Assembly (NCBI GenBank): GCA_032871835.1
Contig: CM065301.1
Location: 36,402,405 to 36,466,404 of the forward strand
Reading direction: 5' to 3'
DNA: 64,000 bases
Source: Dipteronia dyeriana
Lineage: Eukaryota > Streptophyta > Magnoliopsida > Sapindales > Sapindaceae
The notes under the pieces are model-generated. The model saw nothing but the letters and a program-made list of their open reading frames with translations, was not told the DNA's origin and searched no databases. Shown here piece after piece: positions 10,394-22,889 of the stretch. The position numbers and the translations under genes are program-made. How positions within the stretch are numbered: position 1 is the stretch's first letter; each line of letters opens with the position of its first letter.

Positions 10394-10707
10394 AAAGTCA
10401 ACTATAAACAGTGAAAGTCAACTGTGAACAGTGAATAGTCAAAATTACAAAAATGCCATTCATGGCCTTCCTAAGGTTTTTGACATTCTAAACTTGAAAA
10501 CGATGTTTGTTTTGCCATATGACTTCTCCATAATTCTGAATTGATCGAATTACCTCTGAAATACAAAGAAAAATATATTGATTACTACACAACATATTTA
10601 TTTAAACGAGTGAACGAAATTATGTCAAGATTGAGGAATTAATCATATTGGCAGTGTAAAGTAATGATATTATCCCTTAGTAAATATACACTTTTCAATG
10701 TTAATCA

Positions 10708-11140
10708 GTACTCAATTTGGACATTTAAAGACTTTAAAAGAGTATATATTAATCTAGTGGCATTGAATTAGGATTTTCGAGGACATTTAAAGACTTTATA
10801 AATCCGGGTGTATTCAATTTGGACATTGAAAGACTTCAAAAGAGTCTATATTAATCTAGTGGTATTCAATTCGGATTTCTATGCACTTTTAAAGAGTCTT
10901 TCCAAATCCAGGTGTATTGAACTGAGACATTAAAAATGTCTACAAAAATTAAGGTGTATTCAATTTAGACAAGATTTTAAAGGATTTTCTTAAGTCATGG
11001 ATTTTGGTGGACTTGATGATGAGAAGTTCGAATATCAAAAGTCATAACAAGTCTAGCCTTCTCCCAAAGGATTTTGGTGGACTTGAGCTTTCGAAATATA
11101 TAAAAGCTTGTTGGAACCCCTCTATTTTGACAAATGGACA
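10708..11140. other. AT-rich flank with short repeated phrases
   Basis: The phrases ttcaatttggacatt, aaagactt and ggtgtatt recur several times (10712, 10826, 10960 and nearby), with one inverted occurrence as aaagagtctt. They look like the end of a decayed inverted-repeat element, but I could not define its other end with confidence. No gene is visible. Confidence 0.35.
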
Positions 11141-11880
11141 GAATTCGTAAATTTATTCGGGTGAGTTTTCTATTTAGAAAAACATGAAAAATTATATTTA
11201 GATAGAATGTTATGTCTAATATTAATCTGCGAAATTCCTTGATTTATAAATAAGTAAAAAAATTGTTATAAATTTTGGAGTGGCCAAAGGTAAATATTGA
11301 TTTCTGCTAGACAAATTCGAGAAACCAGAATTCGTAAATTTATTTCGGTAATATTTTCTATCTAGAAAATTATTAAAACTTATATTTTTGATAGAATATT
11401 ATGTCTAATGTGAATCTGAAATTTTTTGTGATTTATAAATAAGTATAAAAATTGTTATAAATTGAGTGGACAAAGGTCTTCTGCTGGACAAATTCGATAA
11501 ACTAGAATTCGTAAATTTATTTTGATAAGTTTTTATATCTAAAAAATTATGAAAACTTATATTTAGATAGAATGTTATGTATAATGTTAATTTGAAAAAT
11601 TTCGTGATTTATAAATAAGTATAAAATCTTTTATAAATTTTGGAGTGGACAAAGGTCAATATTGATTTCACATAGACAGATTCGAGAAACTAGAATTCGT
11701 AAATTTATTTGGGTAAGTTGTTCTATCTATAAAATTATGAAAACTTATATTTAGATATAATATTATGTCTAATGTGAATCTGCAAAATTTTGTGATTTAC
11801 AAATAAGTATAAATGTTTTTATAATTTTTAGAGTGAATAAAAGTCAATATTGATTACTACTGGACAGATTCGAGAAACAA
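11141..11880. repeat. four-copy tandem repeat of about 188 bp
   Basis: Copies start at gaattcgtaaattta in 11141, 11328, 11505 and 11693, giving unit lengths of 187, 177, 188 and about 188 bp. Each carries tagatagaa/gttatgtctaat, gatttataaataagta and ggagtggacaaaggtc blocks and ends with ttcgagaaac. Copies have diverged but keep order. No coding frame runs through them. Confidence 0.8.
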
Positions 11881-12694
11881 GAAAAAAATGAATATTTTCA
11901 TATACAAATGGTCATAGATTAAATTTATAATTGTATTGTGGTATATCCTATATATCTAGATTATCCATGTAAATTTTTTTAAGATTTGAAGTTGTAGAGA
12001 ATTAATTAAAAATCGTGGATCAAATTGTGGTCAGTTGTGACAATGTTTGGTTTAAGGTCTTTTTTTTTTCAAATTTTATATGTAGCTTTGTTTGGTTATT
12101 CAATTAGTTTATTATTGTTTGTTTATATGATCAGTTGAATATACAAATGTTTTATTATTGTTTTATTATTGTTTGTTTGGTTATTCGATTAGTTCATTAT
12201 TGTTTGTTTATATTCTATCATCGTTCTTTATACTATAGTGTGAATATAAGATTTACTTCTTTTTGGGTTCATATATTTGTTTATAGAATGAAAAATTTGT
12301 TTCATTTTAATTCATATTTTTTAGTTCATATTTCAGTTTGTTTTAAGTATTTCAGTGATGATATCTATTAGATGGTTGGTTAATTTTCTTACGTACTTAT
12401 TATAAATTGTATTTGAATGTCTCAATCAAACCATCTATAATAGAAGTCTGAGATAACAAATCCATGAAATTCTGAGATAGATGTAAACAAATCCATAAAT
12501 ATCTGAGATAAATATTTAATCAAATCAGTGAAAGTTCATATAGATTTATAAAAGTCAGTAGAAATCTATAAAAATATATCATTTAAAAAATATCTTTAAA
12601 TATCTTCAAGAATACTAATCGGATGCGGCCCATTAATGTTTTTAAGTGTTAAAAGTGGAAAAATGAAACGGGTGTTGAATCGTGGGTAAACCAA
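11881..12694. other. AT-rich intergenic stretch
   Basis: It contains T-rich sequence with repeated gtttggttattc-type and attgtttgtttat phrases (12080-12220) and a run of ctgagata phrases at 12450-12510. The last 200 bp may be an end of the same decayed element as 10708-10990. No gene is visible. Confidence 0.3.
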
Positions 12695-13515
12695 ATTTAT
12701 GTCCAGTTTGGTATTGTTGTGCTGTGGGGAGAAGTGCTTTTGAAATTGCTGCGAGTGGGAATTGCTTTTGGAATTGCTGCGAGTGGGAATTGCTTTTGGA
12801 ATTGCTGCGAGTGGGAATTGCTTTTGGAATTGCTGTAGGAAGAATCAGCTGAGTGTTTGGTAAACTGATTTTTAAAAGTGCTGTGAGAACTAAAAGTAAT
12901 TTCAATGTGTTTAGTAAACTGAAATAAAAGGTGTTGTGATTGTGTAAAATTACTAAAAGGACATAGACATCTAAAGGTACTAATGTGCTGTACTTTACAT
13001 TTTTCTTGTTTATTTGTGTTTAGTGTTAAGTGTTATGTAATTAAATACTTTATTGAATTAATTAGCTCCATTTTTTATTCTACTCTATTTAATTAATTAG
13101 TCCAATTTCTTTATTTCTTTATTTTATTCTACTTAATTTTTTAATTTTATTTTTATTCTACTTTATTGAATTAATTATCCCAATTTTTTTATACAGTTAT
13201 AACAACATTTTTTTGTACAAAAATATAAGTCCAATTTTTTTAAAAAAATTTCATTAAAGGTAAGGACAAAGTTGGAAAGTAAGTAAAATTTCATTTAATA
13301 TCATATAGCGCGTTTTCTAAAAGTATAAGCCAAAATCCAAAAGCATGTATTTGTAGATTCTCAAAAACTCAGTTGGGAGAAACTAAAAGTGACCAAAAGC
13401 ACTTCTCAACGATTTTACCAAACACCCTATGTTAGATCCAGAATCACTTTTGACCTGTGTTAGATCCAGAATCACTTTTAACTTCAAAAACAGCTGGAGA
13501 AGTAATACCAAATCG
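12695..13515. mobile_element. non-autonomous inverted-repeat element, about 0.8 kb
   Basis: The left end (ccagtttggtattgttgtgctg..gagaag) and the inverse of the right end (ccgatttggtattacttctccagctg) form imperfect terminal inverted repeats. Subterminal tttggtaaa / tttaccaaac and aaaagtg / cacttttg runs are also inverted. No transposase frame lies inside. The gtttggta-type ends resemble many plant hAT-like MITEs. I could not define a target duplication. Confidence 0.55.
12742..12838. repeat. 28-bp tandem repeat, three copies plus a part copy
   Basis: The unit gaattgctgcgagtgggaat plus tgcttttg repeats at 12742 (29 bp, one extra a), 12771 and 12799, then decays after 12827. Copies are nearly identical, so the expansion is recent compared with the surrounding element. 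Confidence 0.85.
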
Positions 13516-13979
13516 GATCTTAACCTGGTAATCATAATTTTAAACGTATATTATTTTATATTTTTATCGTAATTATTGTATTTATAGTTTAATTTCTCTT
13601 GAATTTTGCATCTTTTTTATGTCACAAACTAATTGTTATAAAAAAAATTATGTACATAATCTTGTTGATTCAATTATCGGGCTTTGTTTACACGTTTGAT
13701 TAACTAAGGTATTTTTTTTTTCTCTTTCTTTACCTGTTGAAGTTTCTGGGCATACCCAGATTTTGCAGTTAAAAGGTGTTTGATAGGATTCACATCTGAG
13801 TGTTTTTGGGATTGATTTTGTTATCAATTGATGTTGATTTATACGATGCTGTGATTTGTTAACCAAACTCATGTTGTAAATTTATGGTTTTTTTTTTATA
13901 TGTTGTTGACACTTGAAACTGAACATAAAAAAGAATTTGTTTTTGAGGGGTTATTGGAGGTGTTGAATATTGTGGGGGC
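13516..13979 (+). other. upstream region of the TAF7-like pseudogene
   Basis: It is T-rich, as expected for a plant promoter and leader, with several TATA-like runs (e.g. tatattattttata near 13546). No separate gene is visible. The 5' leader limits cannot be set from sequence alone. Confidence 0.35.
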
Positions 13980-16145
13980 ATGGAGGAGCAATTCATTCTC
14001 AGAGTTCCGCCTTCAGTTGCTGAGCTGATAGATGGTCTTTTGAGCGAAAATGCTGCTTCTGATGACAAGTCACTGGACTCGTCTTTCTTTGGTGAGAAAA
14101 TCTTCTTTCTTTCTTGCAATAGTTTGTAATCTGAGTACTTAAGAAACATATGAAGATCAATGCTATGTAAAATCCATCGGTAAGTAACTGAGAAGAAACA
14201 TAAACGGATTAGTTAGATGTTTTCATTTAAATTTCTAGCGTATTTCATGCCTGTGCCCGTATTTAGTATGGTTAGTTTGTGATGTCTAAGCCTCTAAGGA
14301 TAAATATAATGCATAGAAAGTGACTTTCCGCTTTAGTGTGGTACAAGGATTAGAGAGGCCTTTAAGTTTGTTTTGTTAATTACCTTGTGTTTTATCTTGA
14401 GTTTTGTGATTGAATCTTTTGTTTGATAAATCAGGTTTGCTTGGAAGTATGCTTCATGTTTTTGCTGCTCAGAAATGATAAGCTGACGAGAACTTTGTCT
14501 TTTGTGTGTGTGTGTGAATAAATTGCCTCTTCAAACTTGTTGATTGTGTCCTTAACTTAGAGTAGCTGAAGCTGTCTTAAGAGCAATTGCAAGTTTGCAA
14601 CCACCCAACCTTTTTCTTCGCACTTCCTCCTTTATCTAAGATTCTACAAATGGCAACGAACAAATGAAAGATCACATTCTACATTAATATAGAAACAAAT
14701 GAAGTTGGGAGATATCCACTCACCTGCAACTTTAGGTTCCAGTCTTTCAACATTAATATATCCCATGTTCTTTTCTTTTTTCCCAAAAAAATAAGTGTTT
14801 TACATGGAAGCCGTTACTCAAAGCTATGTGTGGTTATCTGTCTTTGCAAACAAACAAATTTTGTGAATGTGACTATGAAGTTTATTACCTCTCTGTCTAT
14901 CTATGTACTATTTTGGTTTAAGCGGACTTAGAAGTTTGAATTTAGACCCATTTGAGGCATTAAGTTGGTGTGTGACCAAATACATCTAATAACCGGAAGT
15001 TAATTTTTAAAGATAAATTAAAATCATTTTTCGTTCAAAGTATGTCAGATATCAATTGTTGTCACCTGATGTCTTAGTGTATTTGTGAACTTGAAAATTC
15101 TTTGCAGAGGATGGAAGGAGTGGAACATATGTCATAGGCAATGACCATTTCCCAGTATCTCTGATGAATCTTCCTTGTGTTGTGGAGTCATTTAAAACTT
15201 ATGATGATAGTGCTCTAGTTAAAACAGCTGATATCGGTCAGGTAAGGTGGCTTGCGAAAATTTATAATTTGTTATGGTCACAAACATGACTACATCACTT
15301 CTGAATTAATATTTGAACCGTTGTTGTACAGATGATTATTGTTAGAGAACCAGGTGATTTTGCTCCGGATGTCATTCAGTACAGACATGGTCTCACAACT
15401 CCTTCGAGGGATGCTCGAAAGCGAAGATTTCGAAGGTAGCCAGATCTAAATGTACAAATTGCATTATATTTATGCTCGTTTTTTTTTGTTCTATTGCATA
15501 TCAATTGTTTCTACTGATTTTGTTCATGTTACATTTTGCTGCCTGAACTTGTACAGCATGTTGAGAAAGATTTGGTGAACATCATGACTGCTGCAACAGT
15601 TGAAAATGCTGATATCCTTGCTTGTTATAAATTTAAATTCAGAATTGTCATTGAGCTAAATAAAAATTAATACTCTTAATTCGGCATAACAAATGAAACT
15701 TCTGTATTTTGTTAGTCATATCCTTTTATTTTCTTAGACGTTTATAAAATGTTGAATGAACAAGCTGCATGTGTTTGATCTAGGCATTAACGGTGGTATA
15801 TTATTTTGCTGAAAACGGAATCGTGTCTGAAATTTTCTTGTTTGTGAATGATGGAATCATTTCCCGGATGCAGGGTAGAAAATGATTCCACATGCTTAAC
15901 TAGTTTTTGAGTATTTCATGATTGAATGTCTTAATTAATAGTATGGTTCTAAGTCTTCCTTGACTGAATAGTGTACAACCTGAAGTGAACGAGCATGAGG
16001 AAGACGGTGATGGTAATGCGCATCATGCAAGTGAGAACGTCCCATCATATTCATCCAGAAGCCCGTGGCAGAGCAGCCTGACGTTGTAGAGACAGGAGCT
16101 AATGCGGGGGAGCCTGAAAGAAGCGACTCTGATGATTCTCTATAA
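13980..16145 (+). pseudogene. TAF7: TAF7-like (TFIID subunit 7) gene, broken
   Basis: TAF7 is a subunit of the general transcription factor TFIID in the nucleus. Exon 1 (13980-14091) starts MEEQFILRVPPSVAELIDGL, the characteristic plant TAF7 N-terminus. Exon 2 (15108-15241) gives GRSGTYVIGNDHFPV..LPCVVESFKTYDD. Exon 3 (15332-15451) gives MIIVREPGDFAPD..YRHGLTTP..RKRRFRR. These joins keep frame and use GT-AG borders. Then it breaks. Codon 118 is TAG at 15437-15439, where the family has Glu (RFRREPDLN; here CCAGATCTAAAT follows the stop). The acceptor before the PELVQHVEKDL exon (from 15542) reads TG instead of AG. The last exon (15972-16145) needs a one-base frame change near 16061 to go from VQPEVNEHEEDGDGN to the family-like acidic tail GEPERSDSDDSL. 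Introns are kept, so this is a duplicated, not a processed, copy. A truncated 117-residue N-terminal protein could still be made. Confidence 0.85.
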
Positions 16146-17239
16146 TCGTAAGCCTCATTAAGAAACTTGATCTGTTTTACCATATTAACAATGAATTCCC
16201 TGGTGGGTTGTCGGTCCCGGAGTAGCAGCCTTCTCTGTTCATATTCATCTTGAGCTTGAAATTAGTGTGCAGGGTAGGTATTAACATGACAACTATGTAA
16301 CTTTGGGGGAAGAATTTGTACTAGTATATATTTATATGGTTAATAGAGGTTGATTTGTATTACAAAAATACAAACCAGTACAATGATAAATTGGGCTTCA
16401 AATTTTAGATAATCAGGCCTGGGTTAGTTAATGGCTGGGCCCATAGAGAATGTGAGCACTCCTTTGTAATAGGAGTTTGTTTAGAAAGTGTTTTTACAGA
16501 AAATGTTCTCTCGAAAGCAGTTTATATCGTTGTTATTATTTGTCTGTAAATCCCAACACAATAAAGTAGATCAAAAAATGCATGATTTCTTTAGAATGTA
16601 TTTGTAACTGTTCTTACTCATAAATAATAATGTGATGGGTACTAGAAGTAGTGCTTCTAGTACATTTATGCTCTCTTGATCATAGAGTTTTTATTAAAAG
16701 CTTTGATTTATAGAAGCTCAACAAATGAAAGAAGTCAGAATCTTTACAATATAACATAGGTCTATAAGAATATTATTAAACACTTGGCATAAACAAAATT
16801 TATTATTAATTATTTAATAGCTACTAGCTAGCAAGCTAGGCAGCAATATGTGTTTATACTGACATGCTTTTTTGTTGGCATGGTGTTTGACTGAAAGCCA
16901 GCTAATAGTGAAGAGTGAGATGCTGGAGAAATTAATTAGGGAGGTTGGACTGTGTTCTTATTGTTTTTGTTTTTGTAAATAAGTTGGCATGTGGTTGATG
17001 GTCTCTATGTGTTGGGGCCAGGGCCAGGGCCAGAATTTGTAGAAATAAATGGCAGCTCTGATTTTCCGTGGTGTACCTTATGCTTTGTCTTATAATAAAC
17101 TTTATAAGTCCAACTTGTATTATTAATTTTTCTCATACACAATACCATAAAGACATCCTGTCAAATGTAACACACAACTTAATTAATTAATTTTTTTAAT
17201 GATTTAATATAATTTGGACAATATGAGGAAGGAGGCATC
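16146..17239. other. 3' flank of the TAF7-like pseudogene and intergenic DNA
   Basis: The first 200-450 bp may be the old 3' UTR (aataaagta near 16560 could be a polyadenylation signal). A short tandem run, ggccagggccagggccaga, lies near 17015. No gene is visible. Confidence 0.35.
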
Positions 17240-17559
17240 TAGGGATGGCAATGGGGGAATTGTTTCCCCCATTCCCCCAATCCCTTCCCGCTTCTCCATT
17301 TGAGGAAAATGGGGATGAGTCCCCAGCCTCCCCCGTTTCCCCCAATCTGTAATCCTCGATTTTTTCGATTTTTTTTCCGTTTGACCATAAATAATTACAA
17401 AAAATTACCTACTAAAAAAACAAATACAAGTCTGTTTATAACATGCCAAAAAAATCCAATAAAAGTAAAAAAATTTATTTATTTGAATAATTATTTTTAA
17501 AATAAAAAAAAAAAATTGGGAACCCGTCCTCGTTTGGGGGATGGACAATGCCATCCCTA
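17240..17559. mobile_element. hAT-type non-autonomous element, 320 bp
   Basis: The ends are inverted repeats: TAGGGATGGCAATG at the left and CAATGCCATCCCTA at the right (one mismatch). The flanking 8-mers gaggcatc and gaagcaac agree at 6 of 8 positions, as an aged 8-bp hAT target duplication would. The inside is rich in C/G homopolymer blocks (ccccc, ggggga) that are themselves inverted. There is no transposase. Confidence 0.75.
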
Positions 17560-19160
17560 GAAGCAACCGTGAAGCTAGTGATTAAGTAGTTTGTATGATA
17601 TAATAAAAATAATCGTAAATGCTATCCAAAAGAAGAGGATGGTTGGTACTGCCTGCTTCTATTTGAGTAGGTGACTAGGTGGGTGGTGTCATATAATCAT
17701 ATATCATTAATTTTTTGGTGCTTTTTGCAAGAAAACACTCTCATTATGATTATCTTCTTAACTGCCAATCCAATTTTAAACTTTGCATTTTCGTCAATAT
17801 ATATCCTTTTGTTTGAGAGTTTCTTATGAAATTAATATGACCCGAAAATCTATGGAAAAAAAAAATCTCTTAATAATTTCGGAAAGAAATGTATATAATA
17901 GTCTTAAAAAAAAAATAGAAATCTGAAAAATCAAGCTCAATATCTATAGACAGCATGTGCTTTTTCCAAATCTAAAAATCTGAAAAAACTATCAACGCAA
18001 AGACTTGTGGGTTTTTTTTTCTTTTCTTTTTCTGTTTTTTTAGCCTATGAAATACTATATATAATTCTAAGATGATAATTAATTGGTTGCAGAGCAACTA
18101 ATTTTTTTTGCAATTATTTGTTTGATTATTTACCCAGGTGCTGCTGGTGGGTTTTTTCATGGATTATCATTACAATTAAAATGGTTTTTGAAACCCTATA
18201 TATAATTGATAATTTTTAATTAAAACAACCATCTACTGAAATCAGTACTAAACATGTTTCTGTTTTGTTTAATTTGTATAGCTGTTGGTGTTATCACAAT
18301 ATCACTTACCTTTCTTTTTTGGTTGAACAATTGGATCTATAATATATTATATATGCATCTCGTGTATGCATGCTGCATAATTATATATAAATATATAAAT
18401 TTATATAGTTTTTATTAACAATAATTTAAATTGTATATCAGAGACATGCATGGAATAATGGATCGGTTATTTCTTCAACTACTAAACGTGTTTTCTGCAG
18501 CAAATTGTTTTAAATGTTTCATATCTGGCTTACACTTTGCCAGTAGCCTTGTAATGTAACCCATATATAATATTTATTATATATATATATATGTTATACG
18601 GAAAGGGACACACTAATTAACACATTACAAGTACAGTCCGAAAGTTTTTAAGTAAAACGAATTTACTATTTTAATTATCATGCTAAACTCATCTCTGTAA
18701 TTTATATTTATTTTTAGTAAGAACTATAAATCATATGTTATAATAATTGAAATACGTAGACGTGATAAATATATTGATTCTAACGATGTAATGGGTCAGT
18801 CTCATCGGACAATTAATTTTCACCACTTTCTCGACCTTTTTAGGAACCCATTTAGCTTGAGTGAAAGTCAATTTAAAACTCATATATAAATCAATTTCAT
18901 GTCAACTTAGAGTGCTTGATACTTAATTCGCATCTGCTAAATGTCAAACCCTAGTAGAAGCAGAAATTCATTAAGTCAACACAGCTTTAATTTGGACATA
19001 TACGGGTGGGGGGATTTGCTCAGAAGTTGAATGGTAACTTGCTGCTCATTACTCAATTTTGTTTGTTTACAAAGAAACAAAATATGAGAAATGAATTTTT
19101 AATGGACTTCTCATTTTATTTTTTAAATTCATCAAAAAACAAAATTAGAAGATTTATTTA
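17560..19160. other. AT-rich intergenic stretch
   Basis: A-runs, T-runs and short TA repeats (e.g. 18570-18592). No open frame with codon structure, no RNA gene and no clear transposon ends were seen. Confidence 0.4.
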
Positions 19161-19164
19161 ATTT

Positions 19165-19475
19165 AGAGCTTGTTTGGTTACTCTTTTAAAAAAAAAAATA
19201 TTGGTAAAAGATCTATTTGTAGTAGATCTATTTGGTAAAAGATCTATTTTTTTAAATATATATATAATTGTTTGGTTTGTAGACTTTTTTAAAAATATGT
19301 CTATCTGGAGAATTACATTCCCGTGAGTTTTTGTCCGGTAGAGGTTTAAACCCTATTTGTCTCTACTCAATTAAAAATAGACATTCTTAAAAACTCAACC
19401 AAACAACTTTAAAAAATTCAAATAGACGTTCGTAGACCTTTTCAACCGATAGAAAACTCAACCAAACGAGCACTT
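19165..19475. mobile_element. probable hAT-like MITE
   Basis: The left end agcttgtttggttactctttt and the inverse of the right end (gtgctcgtttggttgagtttt) form imperfect inverted repeats, and inner runs gtaaaagatctattt and tttttaaaaatatgtct are partly repeated. I could not find a clean target duplication, so the limits are approximate. Confidence 0.5.
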
Positions 19476-22400
19476 AGTTTTACAAGTTCTTTTTATGAAG
19501 TAAATAATGTCAAATTTTCTATATATATGTGATCCATTTTTCAATACAACCAAACTGGGCTGAGTTTTTTTTTTTCTTGGTCTTATGCAAATGGGAATAC
19601 TTTTATTTTTTTGACTGTTGTAGCAAGGGCTTTTTTATTTAAAATCACTTTTCCACTTCTACTCTCCATAATAAAATGAATTAATTATGTTTTAATCCAT
19701 CCACATTATGCATGCAACACCTGTAATACCAACAAATTGGTAAATATTGGCACACAGCCACACACACATGGCTTTAAAAGAATGTCATACAAATAACAAA
19801 TAATCCTCACCTTGGAATTTATTAAAACATTTTCTTGATGAAGAGATCATTTATAATAAAAGAATATGTTGAGTAACTACTAATACATTTAATTAGGCCG
19901 TATTTTGAAGAGAGATTGGCGATTTTACTTAATATAATAGAAAGAAATTAATTGAAGTTTAGGTGTTTGACTATATATGAGGGTTTTGTCGATTAAGTTT
20001 TTGATATCCGTAATTGTAACAAGTTAAACATTACATTTGAGTTTGGTATGTTTCCACGACCAATAAAGTTTAGGGTGTGTTTGGGATCATTTTTCAAGCA
20101 GATTGTTTGGAGTAAATCTTTTAATAAAAAATAAAAAATAAAAACCTTAGTTTGATATTCAATTAAAAGTATGTTTTTAAGTTGGTATATTGTTTAACAA
20201 AATATCTCTAAATTTTAAAATAGCTTTTGCTGTTAAAAATGACAAAAATGGATACTAACAAAGTATTTGTAAAAGAAGGGTATATGAGGTTGTTGTTTGT
20301 AAATAAAAAACAATCTGGTTCGATTTTGTAGAAAGTAATAAACAAAGACAAAAGATTAGGAAAATCAAGGTCCGTGTTTTACACGGTGTCCTTAAGATAA
20401 TTTCACCGTATATAATAACACCGTATGTGTATAGCGATTGTCTCTCAGGATACAATGATTTAACAATGAAAGAGCGAAGCACAACCAATCTTAGTGAACT
20501 CAAATCAGATTTGACCTTACCAAGCACAAAAGAGAAGAACGAGAAGAGATAATGACTATTGCTTTGTAATTTCGTGATTCTAAGAATGTGTCTAATGAAT
20601 TGTAGACTAGGGTTTCTTATAGAACCGAAATCAAATAGATTGTTATGGAAATTACTTGATAACTACGTTTTAAAGGATAAAATAAATTTAATTAAAGAAT
20701 AATCTTTTAAAAGATTTATCCGTTTCCTTATCATTCATTTAAAACAGTCTGACTTAGATAACATAATTAATTATTTCCTTATCAATAAACTAATTTAGGA
20801 AAAATTAAATTTAGAATAGTAGCAAAATTTTGATTATACTCTCACAGTCTAACCGAAACGACATTCATATACGCAAGACTTGCCCACACACATGTTGATA
20901 AACTACTATTATATAACTACTTATATACTACATATAAGTGGTTTACCCAACCGATGTGCGATGTACATTTTTCTCTATACAATGGACTCACTTTGAGACT
21001 CAATTTTCCATTCACCCATTAATCGATTTGTGAGTTTGAGTATACCACTTCGAAGCTCTCACGAAGGAGAATTAAAATATACATTGATCTTTCATTTTCA
21101 TGAAACTGATCATACTTAAATAATGTTCTTAAACCGTTTGTTTATCATAAATTTTCCAACAAATAAAATATGTAAGGACCTTGATTTTATGATTTGCTTA
21201 ATTCATGACAAATCATACCACATTAGGGATGATTGTATAATGGATAGCTTAGGTCCTCATTGGCAAGCTTCCAAGCATCTCCATGACTTCAAGAGCAACA
21301 GGTATATTCACTTGACTTTGCTTTTTGAAGAGTTTAGGCGCGCACACACACATTTCATGCATGATTTGTATCGACATGCATTTGTGTCATATCACTTATG
21401 TGTGCATCTTTACTCACAATCACACTTGCACTTCATTCTTAGTCTTAAGTGCGGTTGTTGTGTGTTTTATTTATTTTCCGTTGTTGATCGAAAATGTCCA
21501 CGCTTGCACGATGGTGTGCTTGTCCTAGCATGTTGAGTGACCATTTGAGAAGGTTTTATTCTTCTCTTGGTTTGGTTATATGGAGTAAGGTGTCTAATTT
21601 CAAAAAAGTGGATTTCAAAGATTTTAATGATTTTCAAAACTGACCTTTATATGGTCGTGTGATCATAACATTTTGTACAGTGCTTTAAAATAAGTTTTGA
21701 AAATTTATGTACAAACTAGACACCCATACCTTTCCAACAGTATATTATTCGTAATATTTCATGACCGTTTGAATTGGTTTTGAAATCTCCAAAGTGACCA
21801 TAAAAACAGGGCATCTCTGTTGTTATCTGTTTTTGACCTTTGATCACTCATTTGACCATAACTTTTTCTAAAATCATCCAAATCACATTTTGTTAATTGA
21901 AGTAGAAATTATACTTTCATACCTTTCTAACGGTATATTATACGAAAGGTTTCAAAGTCGTTTGGTCATGTTTTGATCCGCTTGAATTTCAAGGTGGAGT
22001 ATTGAGAGCGGATTTCGCTCCATAACTTTTCGCCCCCTCCTGGTGTGAAACATGTAGCGAAAAACCTGATTTGGGCTAAATCGTCTTTTCTTGTTCTACT
22101 CGTTTTTACACCTTATATATATATCATCTTCCTCCCAAATCAGACATAGAACTCTGAAATTAAATCCCAAGAGAGAGAAATTGACTCCTAGAGAGAGAGA
22201 GCTCCAAGAACACTTTTTTACTCAACCAAACTCCCATTCATGCACATCTAGCATCATTCTTCATATTCCAAGCATGGGTCTTCGTATGTTTCTATACTAG
22301 GTAACTTTTACATGTTCTAGATTGCCTCTTTTCATTCTTATAACATGTATGCCTATGTTAGCTTTTATTGTTAATTAAATGCATGTTCTTATGTTTGATT

Positions 22401-22880
22401 GCATTTATTACATGCTTGTGTTGAAGGTTGTTGGTTGAGAGTAGTGATTAGTGATAGCTAGCATTTATAACGATTTTACCCTTCTAGCTAAATCTATATC
22501 ATTTGCATTTAGATATTGATTAGGTCATATTGATTGCATTTTATGATTGTATTTAGTGACCTTGTCATGTTTAATGACAACTCTTGTTGATGTGGCTTTG
22601 TTTGATAACTAGATTGTAATATTGCATATCCATATCTAGTTAAGTCTTTATACATTGCATTTAGACATTATTGTTTATACCTCATTGATTGCATTTATTG
22701 ATTGCAAAATTGCCCTGGATTATTTGTTGTAACAACTTGTGTTGGTTGGACTTTTATTGACAATTAGGTTGTTAGATTTTATCTACATCTTATTAAGTCC
22801 TTATTTGTGGGCATATGCATTATCTACATATAGTTAAGCATTTTGTGTTTGGTCTTACACATTATTTCATTTGAGAATAG
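19476..22880. other. intergenic DNA, nothing coding recognised
   Basis: It includes a frame of 137 codons at 21123-21536 (Cys/His-rich wording, no family recognised, probably chance). Two similar phrases about a third of a kilobase apart (tacctttccaacagtatatta near 21728 and tacctttctaacggtatatta near 21920) point to old duplicated repeat DNA. Runs of gagagagaga near 22170-22200 are microsatellite-like. The stretch 21540-23400 may be one decayed LTR element. Confidence 0.3.
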
Positions 22881-22889
22881 TGTCATATA

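Larger units (their letters stand above)
1..10707 (-). mobile_element. Athila-like Ty3 LTR retrotransposon, decayed, left end cut by window
   Basis: The element reads on the minus strand. Its 5' LTR lies at the right (9275-10707) and its 3' LTR at the left (1-408, truncated by the window edge). In order come a primer binding site, gag, protease, reverse transcriptase/RNase H, integrase, a 3-kb post-pol region holding a LOG-like gene copy, and a polypurine tract. The protease-before-RT and RT-before-integrase order is that of Ty3 elements. The gag, the protease (DLGAS) and the protease-RT linker read like the Athila/Tat branch. Every coding domain has stops or frame changes, so it is not autonomous now. 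By eye the LTRs differ at about 33 of 408 compared positions, plus one 20-bp indel, so the insertion is old. The base run gtact follows the right LTR and should be the target duplication; its partner lies outside the window. Confidence 0.9.
9275..10707 (-). repeat. 5' LTR of the Athila-like element (complete)
   Basis: A 1433-bp LTR bounded by TG (9275) and CA (10707). On the minus strand U3 runs from 10707 to a TATA-like box at 10056-10049. The part nearest the PBS holds a three-copy 98-bp tandem repeat. A 119-bp direct duplication (starting 10161 and 10280) with gaaagtcaa/gaacagtgcacc motifs lies in U3. Confidence 0.88.

Noticed and set aside
21123..21536. 137-codon Cys/His-rich frame as a gene
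   Set aside because: No recognisable domain, odd composition, overlaps repeat-like DNA, and no promoter or intron pattern supports it.
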